From the NCBI RefSeq assembly GCF_014652235.1, contig NZ_BMYK01000004.1, forward strand, positions 413,776 through 477,775: a stretch of DNA of 64,000 nucleotides, read 5' to 3'. Of this stretch, positions 40,157 through 49,142 are shown piece after piece. The position numbers and the translations under genes are program-made. The notes beneath the pieces were generated by a model. That model saw nothing but the letters and a program-made list of their open reading frames with translations. It was not told where the DNA came from and did not search any database. The DNA is from Pseudorhodoferax aquiterrae. GTDB lineage: Bacteria; Pseudomonadota; Gammaproteobacteria; Burkholderiales; Burkholderiaceae_C. The stretch's first letter is position 1; the number at the start of each line of letters is the position of its first letter.

Positions 40157-42097
40157 TCACCGTCCGTACAAGGTCTGGGGCAACCACAGGCCGATCTCGG
40201 GCCACAGGTAGAGCAGGAAGATCGCGAGGATCTGGATGCCCATGAACGGGATCATGCCGGCGAAGATCTGGTTCAAGGTCACGTGCGGCGGCGCCACGCC
40301 CTTGAGGTAGAAGGCCGACATCGCCACCGGCGGCGACAGGAAGGCGGTCTGCAGGTTCAGCGCCACGAGCAGGCCGAAGAACAGCGGGTCCACGCCGAAG
40401 TGGTCCAGCAGCGGGATGAAGATGGGCATGAAGATCACGATGATCTCGGTCCACTCCAGCGGCCAGCCCAGGAGGAAGATCACGATCTGCGAGAGCACCA
40501 TGAACTCCAGCTTGGAGAGGTTCATGGACAGCACCCATTTCTCGATGAGTTCCTGCCCGCCCAGCAGCGCGAAGGCGGCCGAGAAGATGGCCGAGCCCAC
40601 GAACAGCCAGCACACCATGGCCGAGGTCTTGGCCGTGAGGTAGACCGATTCCTTGACCACGTCCATGCTCAGGCGCCGGTAGGCCGCAGCCAGCAGGAAG
40701 CCGCCCAGCGAGCCCATGGCGGCGGCCTCCGTCGGCGTGGTCAGCCCGAACACGATGGAGCCCAGCACCGCGAGGATCAGCACCACGAGCGGGAAGAACG
40801 ATGCCAGCAGCATCTTGAAGATTTCCAGCCGCGCGAAGCTCAGGAACAGGTAGAACAGTGCGAGCAGCGCGCCCAGCACCGCGAAGCTGACCCACCACCA
40901 GGTGGGCGCAGCCTTGCGCTCGGCGGTGGCCTGCGCCGTGGTGGCCGTCGGTGCGCTGGCCGGCTCGGCGGCCGCGACGGCCGGCGGCTCGGCGCCGGGC
41001 GGCTCCTGCACGGCGCCTTCCGTTGGCGGTTCCCGCAGCCCGCCCTCGGACGGCGGCTCCTGCAGCCCGCCGTCCGTCGGCGGCTCCTGCAGTCCGCCCT
41101 CGGCGGGCGCGCCACTGCTTTCTGCGCCGATCGGCTGGATGTCGTACTGCGCCTCGGCCTCGACCGTCGTCACGGCGCGCCAGCTGCCGATGGCGAGCAG
41201 CGCGAACAGCAGCGCCGGCAGCACGACCAGGGCCAGCTGGCGCAGCACGTAGCCCGTCGGCACGTCGGCGTTGCGCTTGCCCTTGAGCGCCTGCAGCAGG
41301 CGGGCCGGGGCATGGCTGGCCGTGTCGGCCGGCAAGGCACGAGTCAGCGCGGGCAGCTCCACGCGCCGCTCCTCGGCCGACAGCGGTGGCGCCCATTGCG
41401 GCTTGATCTTGGCCATGAGGATCACGTACACCACGTACAGGCCGGCCAGCATCAGGCCCGGGAAGAAGGCGCCCGCGTACAGCTGCACCACCGACACGCC
41501 GGCCGTGGCGCCGTACAGGATCAGCAGCACCGAGGGCGGGATCAGGATGCCCAGGCAGCCGCCGGCCGTGATGGCGCCGGCCGCCATCGAGGTGCTGTAG
41601 CCGGCGCGCAGCATGGCCGGCAGCGCCAGCAGGCCCATCAGCGTGACGACGGCGCCGACGATGCCGGTGGCGGTGGCGAAGATGGCGCAGGTGACCAGCG
41701 TGGCCACGGCCAGCGAGCCGGGCACGCGCGCCATCGCCAGGTGCATGCTCTTGAACAGCTTCTCGATCAGGTTGGCGCGCTCGACCAGGTAGCCCATGAA
41801 CACGAACAGCGGGATCGCGATCAGCACGTCGTTGGCCATGCTCTTGTAGGCCGCCTGCACCATGAGGTCCAGCGTGCGCTGGATGTCGCCGTCGTAGGCG
41901 AGCCAGGTGAAGATCATGCCCATGCCCATCAGCGTGAAGGCCGTGGGAAAGCCCAGCATGATGGCGATGACCACCAGCGACAGCATCAAGAGGCCCTGGT
42001 GGCCGTGCGTGACCCTGTCCACGCCCAGCAGCATCCAGACGATGGCCAGCAGCACCAGGCCCATGATGGAAAAGCCGAACCACAGTTCCTTGCGCAT
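40157..42097 (-). CDS. dctM: TRAP transporter large permease subunit (DctM) with a large repeat-bearing insertion, third system
   Basis: 646 residues, versus about 430 usual. The N-terminal half ([60 protein letters not shown]) and C-terminal half ([40 protein letters not shown]) are normal DctM. Between them, about 190 residues carry an extra helix pair and a Pro/Glu-rich low-complexity loop made of four nine-residue repeats such as GGLQEPPTD. TakP-type systems often have longer DctM proteins. The start lies directly after the dctQ stop. Confidence 0.92.
   Translation of the reverse strand: MRKELWFGFSIMGLVLLAIVWMLLGVDRVTHGHQGLLMLSLVVIAIMLGFPTAFTLMGMGMIFTWLAYDGDIQRTLDLMVQAAYKSMANDVLIAIPLFVFMGYLVERANLIEKLFKSMHLAMARVPGSLAVATLVTCAIFATATGIVGAVVTLMGLLALPAMLRAGYSTSMAAGAITAGGCLGILIPPSVLLILYGATAGVSVVQLYAGAFFPGLMLAGLYVVYVILMAKIKPQWAPPLSAEERRVELPALTRALPADTASHAPARLLQALKGKRNADVPTGYVLRQLALVVLPALLFALLAIGSWRAVTTVEAEAQYDIQPIGAESSGAPAEGGLQEPPTDGGLQEPPSEGGLREPPTEGAVQEPPGAEPPAVAAAEPASAPTATTAQATAERKAAPTWWWVSFAVLGALLALFYLFLSFARLEIFKMLLASFFPLVVLILAVLGSIVFGLTTPTEAAAMGSLGGFLLAAAYRRLSMDVVKESVYLTAKTSAMVCWLFVGSAIFSAAFALLGGQELIEKWVLSMNLSKLEFMVLSQIVIFLLGWPLEWTEIIVIFMPIFIPLLDHFGVDPLFFGLLVALNLQTAFLSPPVAMSAFYLKGVAPPHVTLNQIFAGMIPFMGIQILAIFLLYLWPEIGLWLPQTLYGR
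40998..41105. repeat. Four 27-bp tandem repeats within dctM
   Basis: The phrase GGCGGCTCCTGCA or a close variant starts at 40998, 41025, 41052 and 41079, exactly 27 bp apart. Translated on the minus strand it gives nine-residue units [27 protein letters not shown] and GAVQEPPGA. Copies are diverged, so the array is not very recent, but the period is whole-codon and length variation would keep frame. Confidence 0.85.
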
Positions 42098-42718
42098 TCA
42101 GGTGCTCCCTTGCTTGGCTGCGAGCTCGCGGTCCAGCGCGGCGATGTCGGCGTCCTGCACGTGCACCATCTCCTTGAGCTTGTCGACGTCGACCTCCTGC
42201 ACGTCGTCGCCGCGCGGCGGCCAGGCGCCGGTCTTCAGGCAGATCACGCAGCGCGCGATCTCCGCCAGGCCCTGCAGCAGCAGCGCCGCCGCGGCCACGG
42301 GGATCACGAACTTGAACGGGTACAGCGGCAGCGGCGTGGCCGAGAAGGTCTGCTCGCGGATGGCCAGCGACTCCTGCGCGTAGGTCCAGCCGGCCCAGGC
42401 CATCGCGAGGACGCCGGGCAGGAAGAACACGATGTAGAGAACGAGGTCCACGCCGGCCTGGCCGCGCGGGCTGAAGAAGCCGTAGAGCACGTCGCCACGC
42501 ACGTGGCCGCCCTTGGCCAGCGTGTAGGCGCCCGCCAGCATGAACAAGGTCCCGTACAGCATGATCTGCGCGTCCAGCACCCAGGCGTGCGGGTTGTTCA
42601 GCGCGTAGCGGGAGAACACCTCCCAGCTGATCAGGGCCGTGAGCGCGACCACGGCCCAGGCCGCGGTCTTGCCGATGAAGGTGGAGATCGCGTCGACCGC
42701 GAGGAGTAGCTTCTGCAT
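42098..42718 (-). CDS. dctQ: TRAP transporter small membrane subunit (DctQ), third system
   Basis: 206-residue four-helix subunit, longer than usual. Helices include WAVVALTALISWEVFSRYAL and LVLYIVFFLPGVLAMAWAGW; AHVRGDVLYG-type loop (KGGHVRGDVLYGFF) is present. The charged C-terminal extension (EVDVDKLKEMVHVQDADIAA) is typical of TakQ-like proteins. I chose ATG 42718; an in-frame TTG at 42748 would start directly at the foot of a strong hairpin. Confidence 0.9.
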   Translation of the reverse strand: MQKLLLAVDAISTFIGKTAAWAVVALTALISWEVFSRYALNNPHAWVLDAQIMLYGTLFMLAGAYTLAKGGHVRGDVLYGFFSPRGQAGVDLVLYIVFFLPGVLAMAWAGWTYAQESLAIREQTFSATPLPLYPFKFVIPVAAAALLLQGLAEIARCVICLKTGAWPPRGDDVQEVDVDKLKEMVHVQDADIAALDRELAAKQGST

Positions 42719-42748
42719 GGCACCGTTCTCAAAATCCAGGAACGACAA

Positions 42749-42768
42749 GGGCGCCGCTCGGGGCGCCC
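42749..42768 (-). promoter_or_regulatory. Intercistronic hairpin between dctP and dctQ
   Basis: Arms GGGCGCC and GGCGCCC around a six-base loop lie between the dctP stop and the dctQ start, followed on the transcribed strand by TTGTCGTTCC, weakly T-rich. Such hairpins may let the receptor be made in excess over the permease by partial termination or mRNA protection. Confidence 0.5.
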
Positions 42769-42792
42769 TGTCACGGCAGCATCAGCGACGCA

Positions 42793-43911
42793 TCAGCTCT
42801 TCTTCGGTGCGAAGTAGTGGTTGTAGGCCATCTTGAAATCGACCGTGTAGTCGTTGTGCCATTGGCCGGCGCGCTGCGCGAAGGCGCGCTGCGAATCCAG
42901 CACCTTCTTGAACATCGGGTTGTCCTTGGCTTTGGCCGCGACCGCCTTGTCCCAGGACGCCAACTGCGCGCGCAGGATCGCATCGGGCGTCTTGTAGAAC
43001 TTGATGCCCTGCTTCTTGAGTTCCTCGTAGTCCTTGGAGTTGCGCTCGATCGCCTTCCAGCTCATGTCGGCGCTGGCGGCCTGCACGCCGTAGTCGATGA
43101 TGGACTTGAGCTCGGCCGGCAGCGCGTCGAGCTTGGCCTTGTTGAACAGCACCTCGAACTGCTCGCCGCTCTGGTGGAAGCTTTGCAGCATGCAGTTCTT
43201 GGCCACGTCGGGAAAGCCCAGCACGCGGTCGCTGGAGGCGTTGTTGAACTCGGCCGCGTCGATCAGGCCGCGGTCCAGTGCAGGCACGATCTCGCCGCCG
43301 GGCAGCGGGTTCACGGCCGCGCCCATGTCGGTGAACACGTCCACCGCCAGGCCCACGGTGCGGAACTTCAGGCCCTTCATGTCCTCGGCCTTGGCCACGG
43401 GCTTCTTGAACCAGCCCAGCGGCTGCGTGGGCATGGGGCCGTACATGTAGGAGACCACGTCCAGGTTCAGGCTCTTGTAGATCTCCTCGACGAGCGCCTT
43501 GCCGCCGCCGTAGTAGTGCCAGGCCAGCACCATGTTGGCGTCCATGCCGAAGCCCGGGCCCGAGCCCCACAGCGCCAGCGCGGAGTTCTTGCCGTACCAG
43601 TAGGCGATCACGCCATGGCCGCCGTCCAGCGTGCCCTTGCTGACCGCGTCGAGCAGCTGGAACGCGGGCACCACCGAGCCGGCCGGCAGCACGTCGATCT
43701 TCAGGCGGTTGCCGGCCATGTCGTTGATCTTCTTGGCCAGGTCCTGCGCGTATTCGTGGAAGATGTCCTTGGCCGGCCAGGTGCTCTGAAAGCGCAGCGT
43801 GGTGGTCTGCGCCTGGCTGACCATGGGCGCGGACATCGCACCCGCGGCCACGGCGGCGCCCTTGAGCAGGTTGCGGCGGCGCGGCGCAGCAGAGGGTTTG
43901 GCTTGGGTCAT
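42793..43911 (-). CDS. dctP: TRAP transporter periplasmic binding protein (TakP/DctP-type), third system
   Basis: 372-residue receptor with a twin-arginine signal (RRRNLLKGAAVAAGAMSAPM), so probably exported folded by Tat. The body matches TakP-type 2-oxoacid binding proteins: LRFQSTWPAKDIFHEYAQDL, YWYGKNSALALWGSGPGFG, LKFRTVGLAVDVFTDMGAAV, then NPLPGGEIVPALDRGLIDAAEF. Known relatives bind 2-oxo acids or lactate with a bound metal; the ligand here is not established. Order P-Q-M on the minus strand. It is divergent from the persulfide dioxygenase gene. Confidence 0.92.
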   Translation of the reverse strand: MTQAKPSAAPRRRNLLKGAAVAAGAMSAPMVSQAQTTTLRFQSTWPAKDIFHEYAQDLAKKINDMAGNRLKIDVLPAGSVVPAFQLLDAVSKGTLDGGHGVIAYWYGKNSALALWGSGPGFGMDANMVLAWHYYGGGKALVEEIYKSLNLDVVSYMYGPMPTQPLGWFKKPVAKAEDMKGLKFRTVGLAVDVFTDMGAAVNPLPGGEIVPALDRGLIDAAEFNNASSDRVLGFPDVAKNCMLQSFHQSGEQFEVLFNKAKLDALPAELKSIIDYGVQAASADMSWKAIERNSKDYEELKKQGIKFYKTPDAILRAQLASWDKAVAAKAKDNPMFKKVLDSQRAFAQRAGQWHNDYTVDFKMAYNHYFAPKKS

Positions 43912-44005
43912 CGGTGTGTCTCCAGTGGTTGTCGAAGAAGGCGCGTGGATGTTGGGTCATCTGACAACCCGGGCCAACACGGAATGTCCCCGACAGGGAA
44001 TACCA

Positions 44006-44023
44006 CTACGTACACTGGCGTAG
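44006..44023 (+). promoter_or_regulatory. Inverted repeat before the persulfide dioxygenase gene
   Basis: CTACG and CGTAG flank eight bases, about 20 bp before the ATG. The rest of the 133-bp divergent gap includes a looser dyad around TCATCTGA (near 43958-43966). Either could be an operator; no regulator gene is adjacent. Confidence 0.3.
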
Positions 44024-44044
44024 ATACAACCACCCTCGCATGCC

Positions 44045-45154
44045 ATGGACCCCATCCAGCTCTTCGACCCCGCCTCCAGCACCTACACCTATGTGCTGGC
44101 CGACCCGGCCACGCGTGCGGCCGTGATCATCGACCCGGTGGACGCGCAGCTCGAGCGCGACCTGGCGCTGCTGCGCGAGCGCGGTCTGCAACTGGCCTGG
44201 ACGCTGGAGACGCATGCCCATGCCGACCACGTGACCAGCGCCGGGCTGCTGGCCGAGCACGCCGGCGCACGCACCGCCGCGCCGGCCGGCTGCGGCATCG
44301 CCACCGCGGCCGTGCAGCTGCACGACGGCGAGGAGATCGCCTTCGGCCAGCAGCGCCTGCGCGTGCTGCACACGCCGGGCCACACGGCCGGCAGCATGTG
44401 CTACCTGTGGCATGGCCATGTGTTCACGGGGGACACCTTGCTGATCGGCGGCTGCGGCCGCACGGATTTCCAGTCGGGCAGCGCGCAGGCGCTGTACCGC
44501 AGCATCACCGGCGTGCTGTTCCAGCTGCCCGATGCCACCATGGTCTGGCCCGGCCACGACTACCAGGGCCGCACGCACACGACCATCGGGGCCGAGAAGC
44601 GGTCGAATCCGCGCGTGGCCGGCAAGAGCGAGGCCGAGTTCGTGGCCATCATGGAGGCGCTCAACCTGCCCCGCCCCCAGCGCATGGACGAGGCCGTGCC
44701 GGCCAACCTGCAATCGGGCCTGGGCGCCGCGCCGGCGGTGGCCGATGCCGCGCCGCGCCCGGCCGAGGGCTACGCCGGGGATGTCTCACCCGCACTCGCG
44801 GCGCAGTGGTTCGCCGATGGCCAGGCCGTGCTGGTGGATGTGCGGACCGACGCCGAGCGCGAGTGGGTGGGCTTCGTGCCCGGCGCCGTGCCCGTGGCCT
44901 GGAAGCAGTGGCCCGGCATGGCGCTGAACCCGGACTTCGACAGCGCGCTGCGCGCCGCCGTGCCCCCGGGCGGCAAGGTGCTGCTGCTGTGCCGTAGCGG
45001 CGTGCGCTCGGTGGCCGCGGCCAAGCGCGCGACCGAATTGGGCATCGAGGCCTACAACATCCTCGAAGGCTTCGAGGGGGACCCCGATGCCGATGCGCAC
45101 CGCAACCGCAAGGGCGGCTGGCGCTACCGCGGCCTGCCCTGGCGGCAGAGTTGA
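44045..45154 (+). CDS. Persulfide dioxygenase-type metallo-beta-lactamase fused to a rhodanese domain
   Basis: Predicted 369-residue cytoplasmic protein for sulfane-sulfur metabolism: oxidation of glutathione persulfide to sulfite plus sulfur transfer. Residues 1 to about 235 form an ETHE1-like MBL domain with iron-binding THAHADH, LHTPGHTAGSM, FTGDTLLIGGCGRTDF and WPGHDYQG. Residues about 250-369 form a rhodanese domain (VLVDVRTDAEREWVGFVPGA) with catalytic Cys in LLLCRSGVRS. Such fusions (CstB/PRF-like) let both steps occur in one protein. All key residues are present. Confidence 0.9.
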   Translation: MDPIQLFDPASSTYTYVLADPATRAAVIIDPVDAQLERDLALLRERGLQLAWTLETHAHADHVTSAGLLAEHAGARTAAPAGCGIATAAVQLHDGEEIAFGQQRLRVLHTPGHTAGSMCYLWHGHVFTGDTLLIGGCGRTDFQSGSAQALYRSITGVLFQLPDATMVWPGHDYQGRTHTTIGAEKRSNPRVAGKSEAEFVAIMEALNLPRPQRMDEAVPANLQSGLGAAPAVADAAPRPAEGYAGDVSPALAAQWFADGQAVLVDVRTDAEREWVGFVPGAVPVAWKQWPGMALNPDFDSALRAAVPPGGKVLLLCRSGVRSVAAAKRATELGIEAYNILEGFEGDPDADAHRNRKGGWRYRGLPWRQS

Positions 45155-45169
45155 GTCAGGGGGAGCGCC

Positions 45170-45439
45170 ATGTGCCGCAGCATCAAGACCCTGTTCAACT
45201 TCGAGCCGCCGGCGACAGAACTGGAGATCCGCGCGGCCTCGCTGCAGTTCGTGCGCAAGCTCTCGGGCTTTTCGGTGCCGTCGAAGGCGAACGAGGCCGC
45301 CTTCGCGCGGGCGGTGGAGGCCGTGGCGGCCGCGGCCAGCGAACTGCTCGCGGAGCTGGTGACGACGGCCGAGCCGAAGAACCGCGACGACGAGGCCGCC
45401 AAGGCCCGCGCGCGCAGCGTGGCCCGCTTCAGCGCCTGA
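45170..45439 (+). CDS. DUF2277 protein
   Basis: 89-residue protein starting MCRSIKTLFNFEPPATELEI, the recognisable DUF2277 signature, with ASLQFVRKLSGFSVPSKANE next. Function is unknown; relatives are small soluble helical proteins. It begins 15 bp after the persulfide dioxygenase-rhodanese stop with AGGGGGAG ahead of it, so the two are probably cotranscribed. The end overlaps the convergent response-regulator gene by 11 bp. Confidence 0.88.
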   Translation: MCRSIKTLFNFEPPATELEIRAASLQFVRKLSGFSVPSKANEAAFARAVEAVAAAASELLAELVTTAEPKNRDDEAAKARARSVARFSA

Positions 45440-46415
45440 CCTGGCGCTCGGGCTGGCGCGCGAGCCAGGCCGCGTAGCTGCTCTCGGCCGGCGGCTGGTG
45501 CGCCGCTTCCAGCATGAACAGCGCGCCGATCAGGCTGCCGTCCAGCCCGATCGGGAAGGCCGGCTCCAGCCGCGGCACCGCGCCGCGCCCCAGCGCCTGG
45601 CCCAGTTCCAGGTCGACGAGACGGCGGCCGTGCCGGATGTCGTCCAGCGCGCTGGCGTCCAGCCCCGCGGCCTCGGCCAGCTGCTCCAGCTCCTCCAGCC
45701 CGGACACCGGTTCGAGCTGCAGCCATCCCACCGCGCCGGCGGCCGTGCGCCCGAGCGCGCCGAACGGGTCGCCCAGCACCACATGCTCAACGAAGCCATG
45801 CTGGTCCAGCAGCTGCTGCAGCGCGCGCGCCGTGGAAGGCACGCGCAGCTGCGCGTTCTGCACCGGCGTCAGCGTGCCGCGCCAGATCTGCGAGGCGCGC
45901 GTGTTGGCGTTGGAGGGCATGTGGCGCAACACCGTCAGCAGGCGGGCCGCCACGTCGGGATCCTGCTTGGGCAGGAACTGGTCGATCAGCGCGCGGTTGA
46001 AGGCATCGACGGCGATCTGCTCGTCGGCCTGGCCGGTCAGCAGCACGCGCAGGCCGGGCCAGTCGCTCAGGGCGGCGAGCGCGTCCAGACCGTTCATCTG
46101 CGGCATCGAGTAGTCGACGATGCAGGCGTGCGTGAGCGCGTAGCGCGCGCGCACCGGGCCGGCCCAGTAGGCCAGCACCTGCGGCAGCAGCGGTGTGGCG
46201 CCCTGGCGCCAGCGGTCGATGATCTGCTGCTGCGCCCAGGCGTCGTCTTCCCAGACGGCCGATTCCTGCTGCAGCAGGCCCAGGCACTCGTCCACGCTGG
46301 TGTGCAGGCGCACATTCCAGTGGCCGGGCAGCATGAGGGCCAGCATCTGAAGGTAGTCCGGGTCGTCGTCCAGGAACGAGAAACTGCCGGGGCAATGGAA
46401 CAGCGGAAGGCTCAT
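45429..46415 (-). CDS. Response-regulator-like protein with an enlarged receiver domain
   Basis: Predicted 328-residue protein. The receiver pattern is recognisable: FLDDDPDYLQMLALMLPG near the start (acidic pair), phospho-acceptor Asp101 in ACIVDYSMPQMNGLDAL, Thr in VLLTGQADE, and Lys in FLPKQDP. Asp101 is about 45 residues later than usual because of an inserted helical segment (VWEDDAWAQQQIIDRWRQG). The C-terminal 150 residues have no recognised domain and no DNA-binding helix-turn-helix. It is transcribed divergently from a LuxR-type gene; the pair may signal together. Confidence 0.75.
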   Translation of the reverse strand: MSLPLFHCPGSFSFLDDDPDYLQMLALMLPGHWNVRLHTSVDECLGLLQQESAVWEDDAWAQQQIIDRWRQGATPLLPQVLAYWAGPVRARYALTHACIVDYSMPQMNGLDALAALSDWPGLRVLLTGQADEQIAVDAFNRALIDQFLPKQDPDVAARLLTVLRHMPSNANTRASQIWRGTLTPVQNAQLRVPSTARALQQLLDQHGFVEHVVLGDPFGALGRTAAGAVGWLQLEPVSGLEELEQLAEAAGLDASALDDIRHGRRLVDLELGQALGRGAVPRLEPAFPIGLDGSLIGALFMLEAAHQPPAESSYAAWLARQPERQVRR

Positions 46416-46475
46416 GGAGAGGGGACAGGTGGGTCCTGGAAAGTGCCGGTGGTATTGTCACGGCAAGGTTTTCCC

Positions 46476-47159
46476 ATGTCGTCACGCTCACCTGTCAGAA
46501 CTGCCAGTCGCTCCTTGATCGAACTCCTGCGGGAGTGGTTGCACGCGCTTTCAGCGCAGGACGTGGGCGCCATCGTGGTGCTGGGGCCGGAACTGCACGG
46601 TGAGCCGTCCGAGCGCCGCGTGCTGGCCGTCTACCCGCTCAGCGCCCAGCAGGCCGCCTATGCGCTGGCCCGCAGTCCCGACTTCGGCGAAGGTCCGCGG
46701 CGGCATGGCATGCCGGCTGCGGCCTCGCAACGGCTGGCGCAGCCGCACCAGCCCGAGGCCGAGGTGGATGCGCAATGGCGCCGCGCCTGGCTGGCCCTGG
46801 GCATGCAGGCGGTGGTGCGCGTGAGCTTCGGACTGCCGGCCGGGCGCAGCTTCGATTGCTTCCTGTTCGTTTCGGGCGAGCTGCACCAGCGCAGCCAGGT
46901 TGCCGCGCTGGCCTGGCTGGCCCAGGGCTTCTGGCCCAGTCTGCGCAGTGCGCTGGTGGCGGCCTGGAGCCCGCTGACGCGGCGCGAGGAGGAATGCCTG
47001 CGGCTGGCCTTCGACGGCCTGACCGCGCGCGCCAGCGCCGAGCGCATGGAATGCTCCGAGCGCACCGTCAATTTCCACATGGCCAACGCCATGGCCAAGC
47101 TCGGCGCGGACAACAAGATGGCGGCGATCCAGCGCGCCTGCTGGCTCGGTGCGATCTAG
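46476..47159 (+). CDS. LuxR-type transcriptional regulator
   Basis: Predicted 227-residue protein. The C-terminal 65 residues are a LuxR/GerE helix-turn-helix (LTRREEECLRLAFDGLTARA, SAERMECSERTVNFHMANAM, AKLGADNKMAAIQRA). The N-terminal 155 residues have the size of an autoinducer-binding domain, but conserved ligand residues are not obvious, and no luxI-type gene is nearby. It is divergent from the response-regulator-like gene across 60 bp. Its stop shares CTAG with the convergent amidase. Confidence 0.85.
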   Translation: MSSRSPVRTASRSLIELLREWLHALSAQDVGAIVVLGPELHGEPSERRVLAVYPLSAQQAAYALARSPDFGEGPRRHGMPAAASQRLAQPHQPEAEVDAQWRRAWLALGMQAVVRVSFGLPAGRSFDCFLFVSGELHQRSQVAALAWLAQGFWPSLRSALVAAWSPLTRREEECLRLAFDGLTARASAERMECSERTVNFHMANAMAKLGADNKMAAIQRACWLGAI

Positions 47160-48607
47160 GTCGATGCGTCAGCGCGGCTCGGCGGCGTGCGGCGCAGCAG
47201 GGCCTGCTCGGCCGCCTCGTAGGCGGCGGCCAGGCGCAGCACGCCGGCGTCGTCGCGCGGGCGCCCGATCAGCTGCAGGCCCATGGGCAGGCCCTGCGGG
47301 CCGAAGCCGGCCGGGATGCTGATGGCCGGCAGACCCGCGAAGGTGGCGTAGATCACCACCTCCATCCAGCGGTGGTAGGTGTCCATGGCGCGGCCCGCGA
47401 TCTGCGTGGGCCAGCGCTCGGTGGCCGCGAAGGGCCAGACCTGGGCGCTGGGCAGGGCCAGCACGTCGTGGCGCTCGAACAGGCCCAGCAGGTGCTGGTA
47501 GAAGGCCGTGCGCCGGCCGCTGGCGGCCATGAACTGCGCGGCGCTGGTGCCCTGGCCCTGCTCGTATTCCCACAGCGCCTCGGGCTTGATGCGTTCGCGC
47601 GCCTGCGGCAGCGCCATCAGCGGCGCGATGCGCGCGCCCACGAGCACGCGGCGCCAGATGAGCCAGGCGTCCCAGACCGGCTCGGGCGCCGTGCCGAGCG
47701 CCGTGGGCTCGACCACGCAGCCCAGCGCGGCCAGCCGGCCCAGCGCCTGTTCGCAGCAGTCCAGCACGCCGGCCTCCATGGGCAGGTAGCCGCCCAGGTC
47801 GCCGAGCCAGGCGATGCGTGCGGGCCGCGCGGGCTGGCCCAGGGCTTCGGCGAAGCGGGCGCCATCGTCCAGCGACAGCGGCGCGCGCACGTCGTGGCCG
47901 GCCTGGGTGTCCAGCATGCGCGCGAGGTCGCGCACGGTGCGCGCCATCGGGCCGGCCGTGCCCAGCTGCGCGAGCCAGGCATCGGTGGCCGGCACCTGCG
48001 GCACGCGGCCCTGGCTGGGCCGCATGCCGAAGATGTGGTTCCAGCCGGCCGGGTTGCGCAGGCTGCCCATGAAGTCCGAGCCATCGGCCACGGCCACCAT
48101 GCGCTGCGCGAGCGCCACGGCCGCGCCGCCGCTGCTGCCGCCGGCCGAGCGCGTGGGGTCCCAGGCGTTGCCGGTGGTGCCGAAGACTTCGTTGAAGGTG
48201 TGCGAGCCCAGCCCGAACTCGGGCGTGTTGGTCTTGCCGATCACGATGCCGCCGGCCGCCTTGATGCGCGCGACCATCAACTCATCCTCGCGCGGCACCT
48301 GGTGCGCCAGCAGCGGCGAACCGTGCGTGGTGGCGATGCCGGCCGTGGCCGAGAGGTCCTTGATGGCCTGCGGGATGCCGTGCAGCCAGCCCTTGGACTG
48401 GCCGCGCGCGAGCAAGGCGTCGTGCGCGTCGGCCTCGGCCAGCAGGGCCTCGGGATCGCGCAGGCTCACGATGGCGTTGAAGCACGGGTTGCGCGCGGCG
48501 ATGCGGGCCAGCGTGGCCTGCATCAGTTCGAGGCAGGTCAGCTGGCCGGCGTGCAGGGCCTGCGAGAGGGCGGTGGCGTCGAGGTCGTCGAGGATGTTCT
48601 GGGGCAT
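47156..48607 (-). CDS. Amidase-signature family amidase
   Basis: Ser-cisSer-Lys hydrolase of 483 residues acting on a carboxamide of unknown identity. The catalytic Lys is in GIPQAIKDLSATAG, the amidase signature is GGSSGGAAVALAQRMVAVAD (cis-Ser and neighbouring Ser; the nucleophile region reads DGSDFMGSLRNPAG, with Met-Gly-Ser in place of the more usual GGSIR). Length is normal. ATG 48607 is preferred because the family usually starts close to ILDDLDATAL; an ATG six codons upstream is possible. Confidence 0.85.
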   Translation of the reverse strand: MPQNILDDLDATALSQALHAGQLTCLELMQATLARIAARNPCFNAIVSLRDPEALLAEADAHDALLARGQSKGWLHGIPQAIKDLSATAGIATTHGSPLLAHQVPREDELMVARIKAAGGIVIGKTNTPEFGLGSHTFNEVFGTTGNAWDPTRSAGGSSGGAAVALAQRMVAVADGSDFMGSLRNPAGWNHIFGMRPSQGRVPQVPATDAWLAQLGTAGPMARTVRDLARMLDTQAGHDVRAPLSLDDGARFAEALGQPARPARIAWLGDLGGYLPMEAGVLDCCEQALGRLAALGCVVEPTALGTAPEPVWDAWLIWRRVLVGARIAPLMALPQARERIKPEALWEYEQGQGTSAAQFMAASGRRTAFYQHLLGLFERHDVLALPSAQVWPFAATERWPTQIAGRAMDTYHRWMEVVIYATFAGLPAISIPAGFGPQGLPMGLQLIGRPRDDAGVLRLAAAYEAAEQALLRRTPPSRADAST

Positions 48608-48634
48608 GCCCGGTTTATAGGGCATGCCGCGGCG

Positions 48635-49054
48635 TCAGTTCACCAGCGTGATGCGGTCGACCTCGAACTCGCGCTTGCGCAGGCCCTTGTCGAACTCGCC
48701 GACCAGTTCCACGCGCTGCTCGGCGCCGATGGTCTGGCCGGGCGGGAAGCGGTCGTCGTCGATCTCCACCGTGATGCGGCCGCTGTCGTCGGCGAAGGTG
48801 TACTTGTCGCCGCCATCGTGCGAGACGATGCGGCCTTGCAGGCGTGCGTGCTGCTCGTCCTTGCCGGTCTCGAGCAACTGCTTGACCGTGACCAGCGGGA
48901 CCGAACTCGGGCCGCCGTAGCTGCCGTGCTGGCCGGCCCGGGCCGGCTGCGCGGCCGTGCTGGGGCCGGTGTAGCCGGCGGCCGGCTGGGCCTGGGCGGC
49001 GCCCACGGCGAGCAGCATGGCGGCGAGGGCGGCGGCGGTGAGGGAATGGCGCAT
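48635..49054 (-). CDS. YgiW/YdeI-family periplasmic OB-fold protein
   Basis: 139-residue exported protein with signal peptide LTAAALAAMLLAVGAAQAQ and a bacterial OB-fold (BOF) domain: VPLVTVKQLLETGKDEQHAR, LQGRIVSHDGGDKYTFADDS, GRITVEIDDDRFPPGQTIGA, then VELVGEFDKGLRKREFEVDR. Members are induced by stress and by cationic compounds. Length and motif order are typical. The mature N-terminus is Gly/Pro/Ser-rich. Confidence 0.9.
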   Translation of the reverse strand: MRHSLTAAALAAMLLAVGAAQAQPAAGYTGPSTAAQPARAGQHGSYGGPSSVPLVTVKQLLETGKDEQHARLQGRIVSHDGGDKYTFADDSGRITVEIDDDRFPPGQTIGAEQRVELVGEFDKGLRKREFEVDRITLVN

Positions 49055-49142
49055 GGTGGTACTCCTTGGTGCTGTGCCGCAGACCCGTTCCGCGGCATGG
49101 CTGCATTGGACGCGCCGCAGATGAAGGCAATCTGATGTGCCG

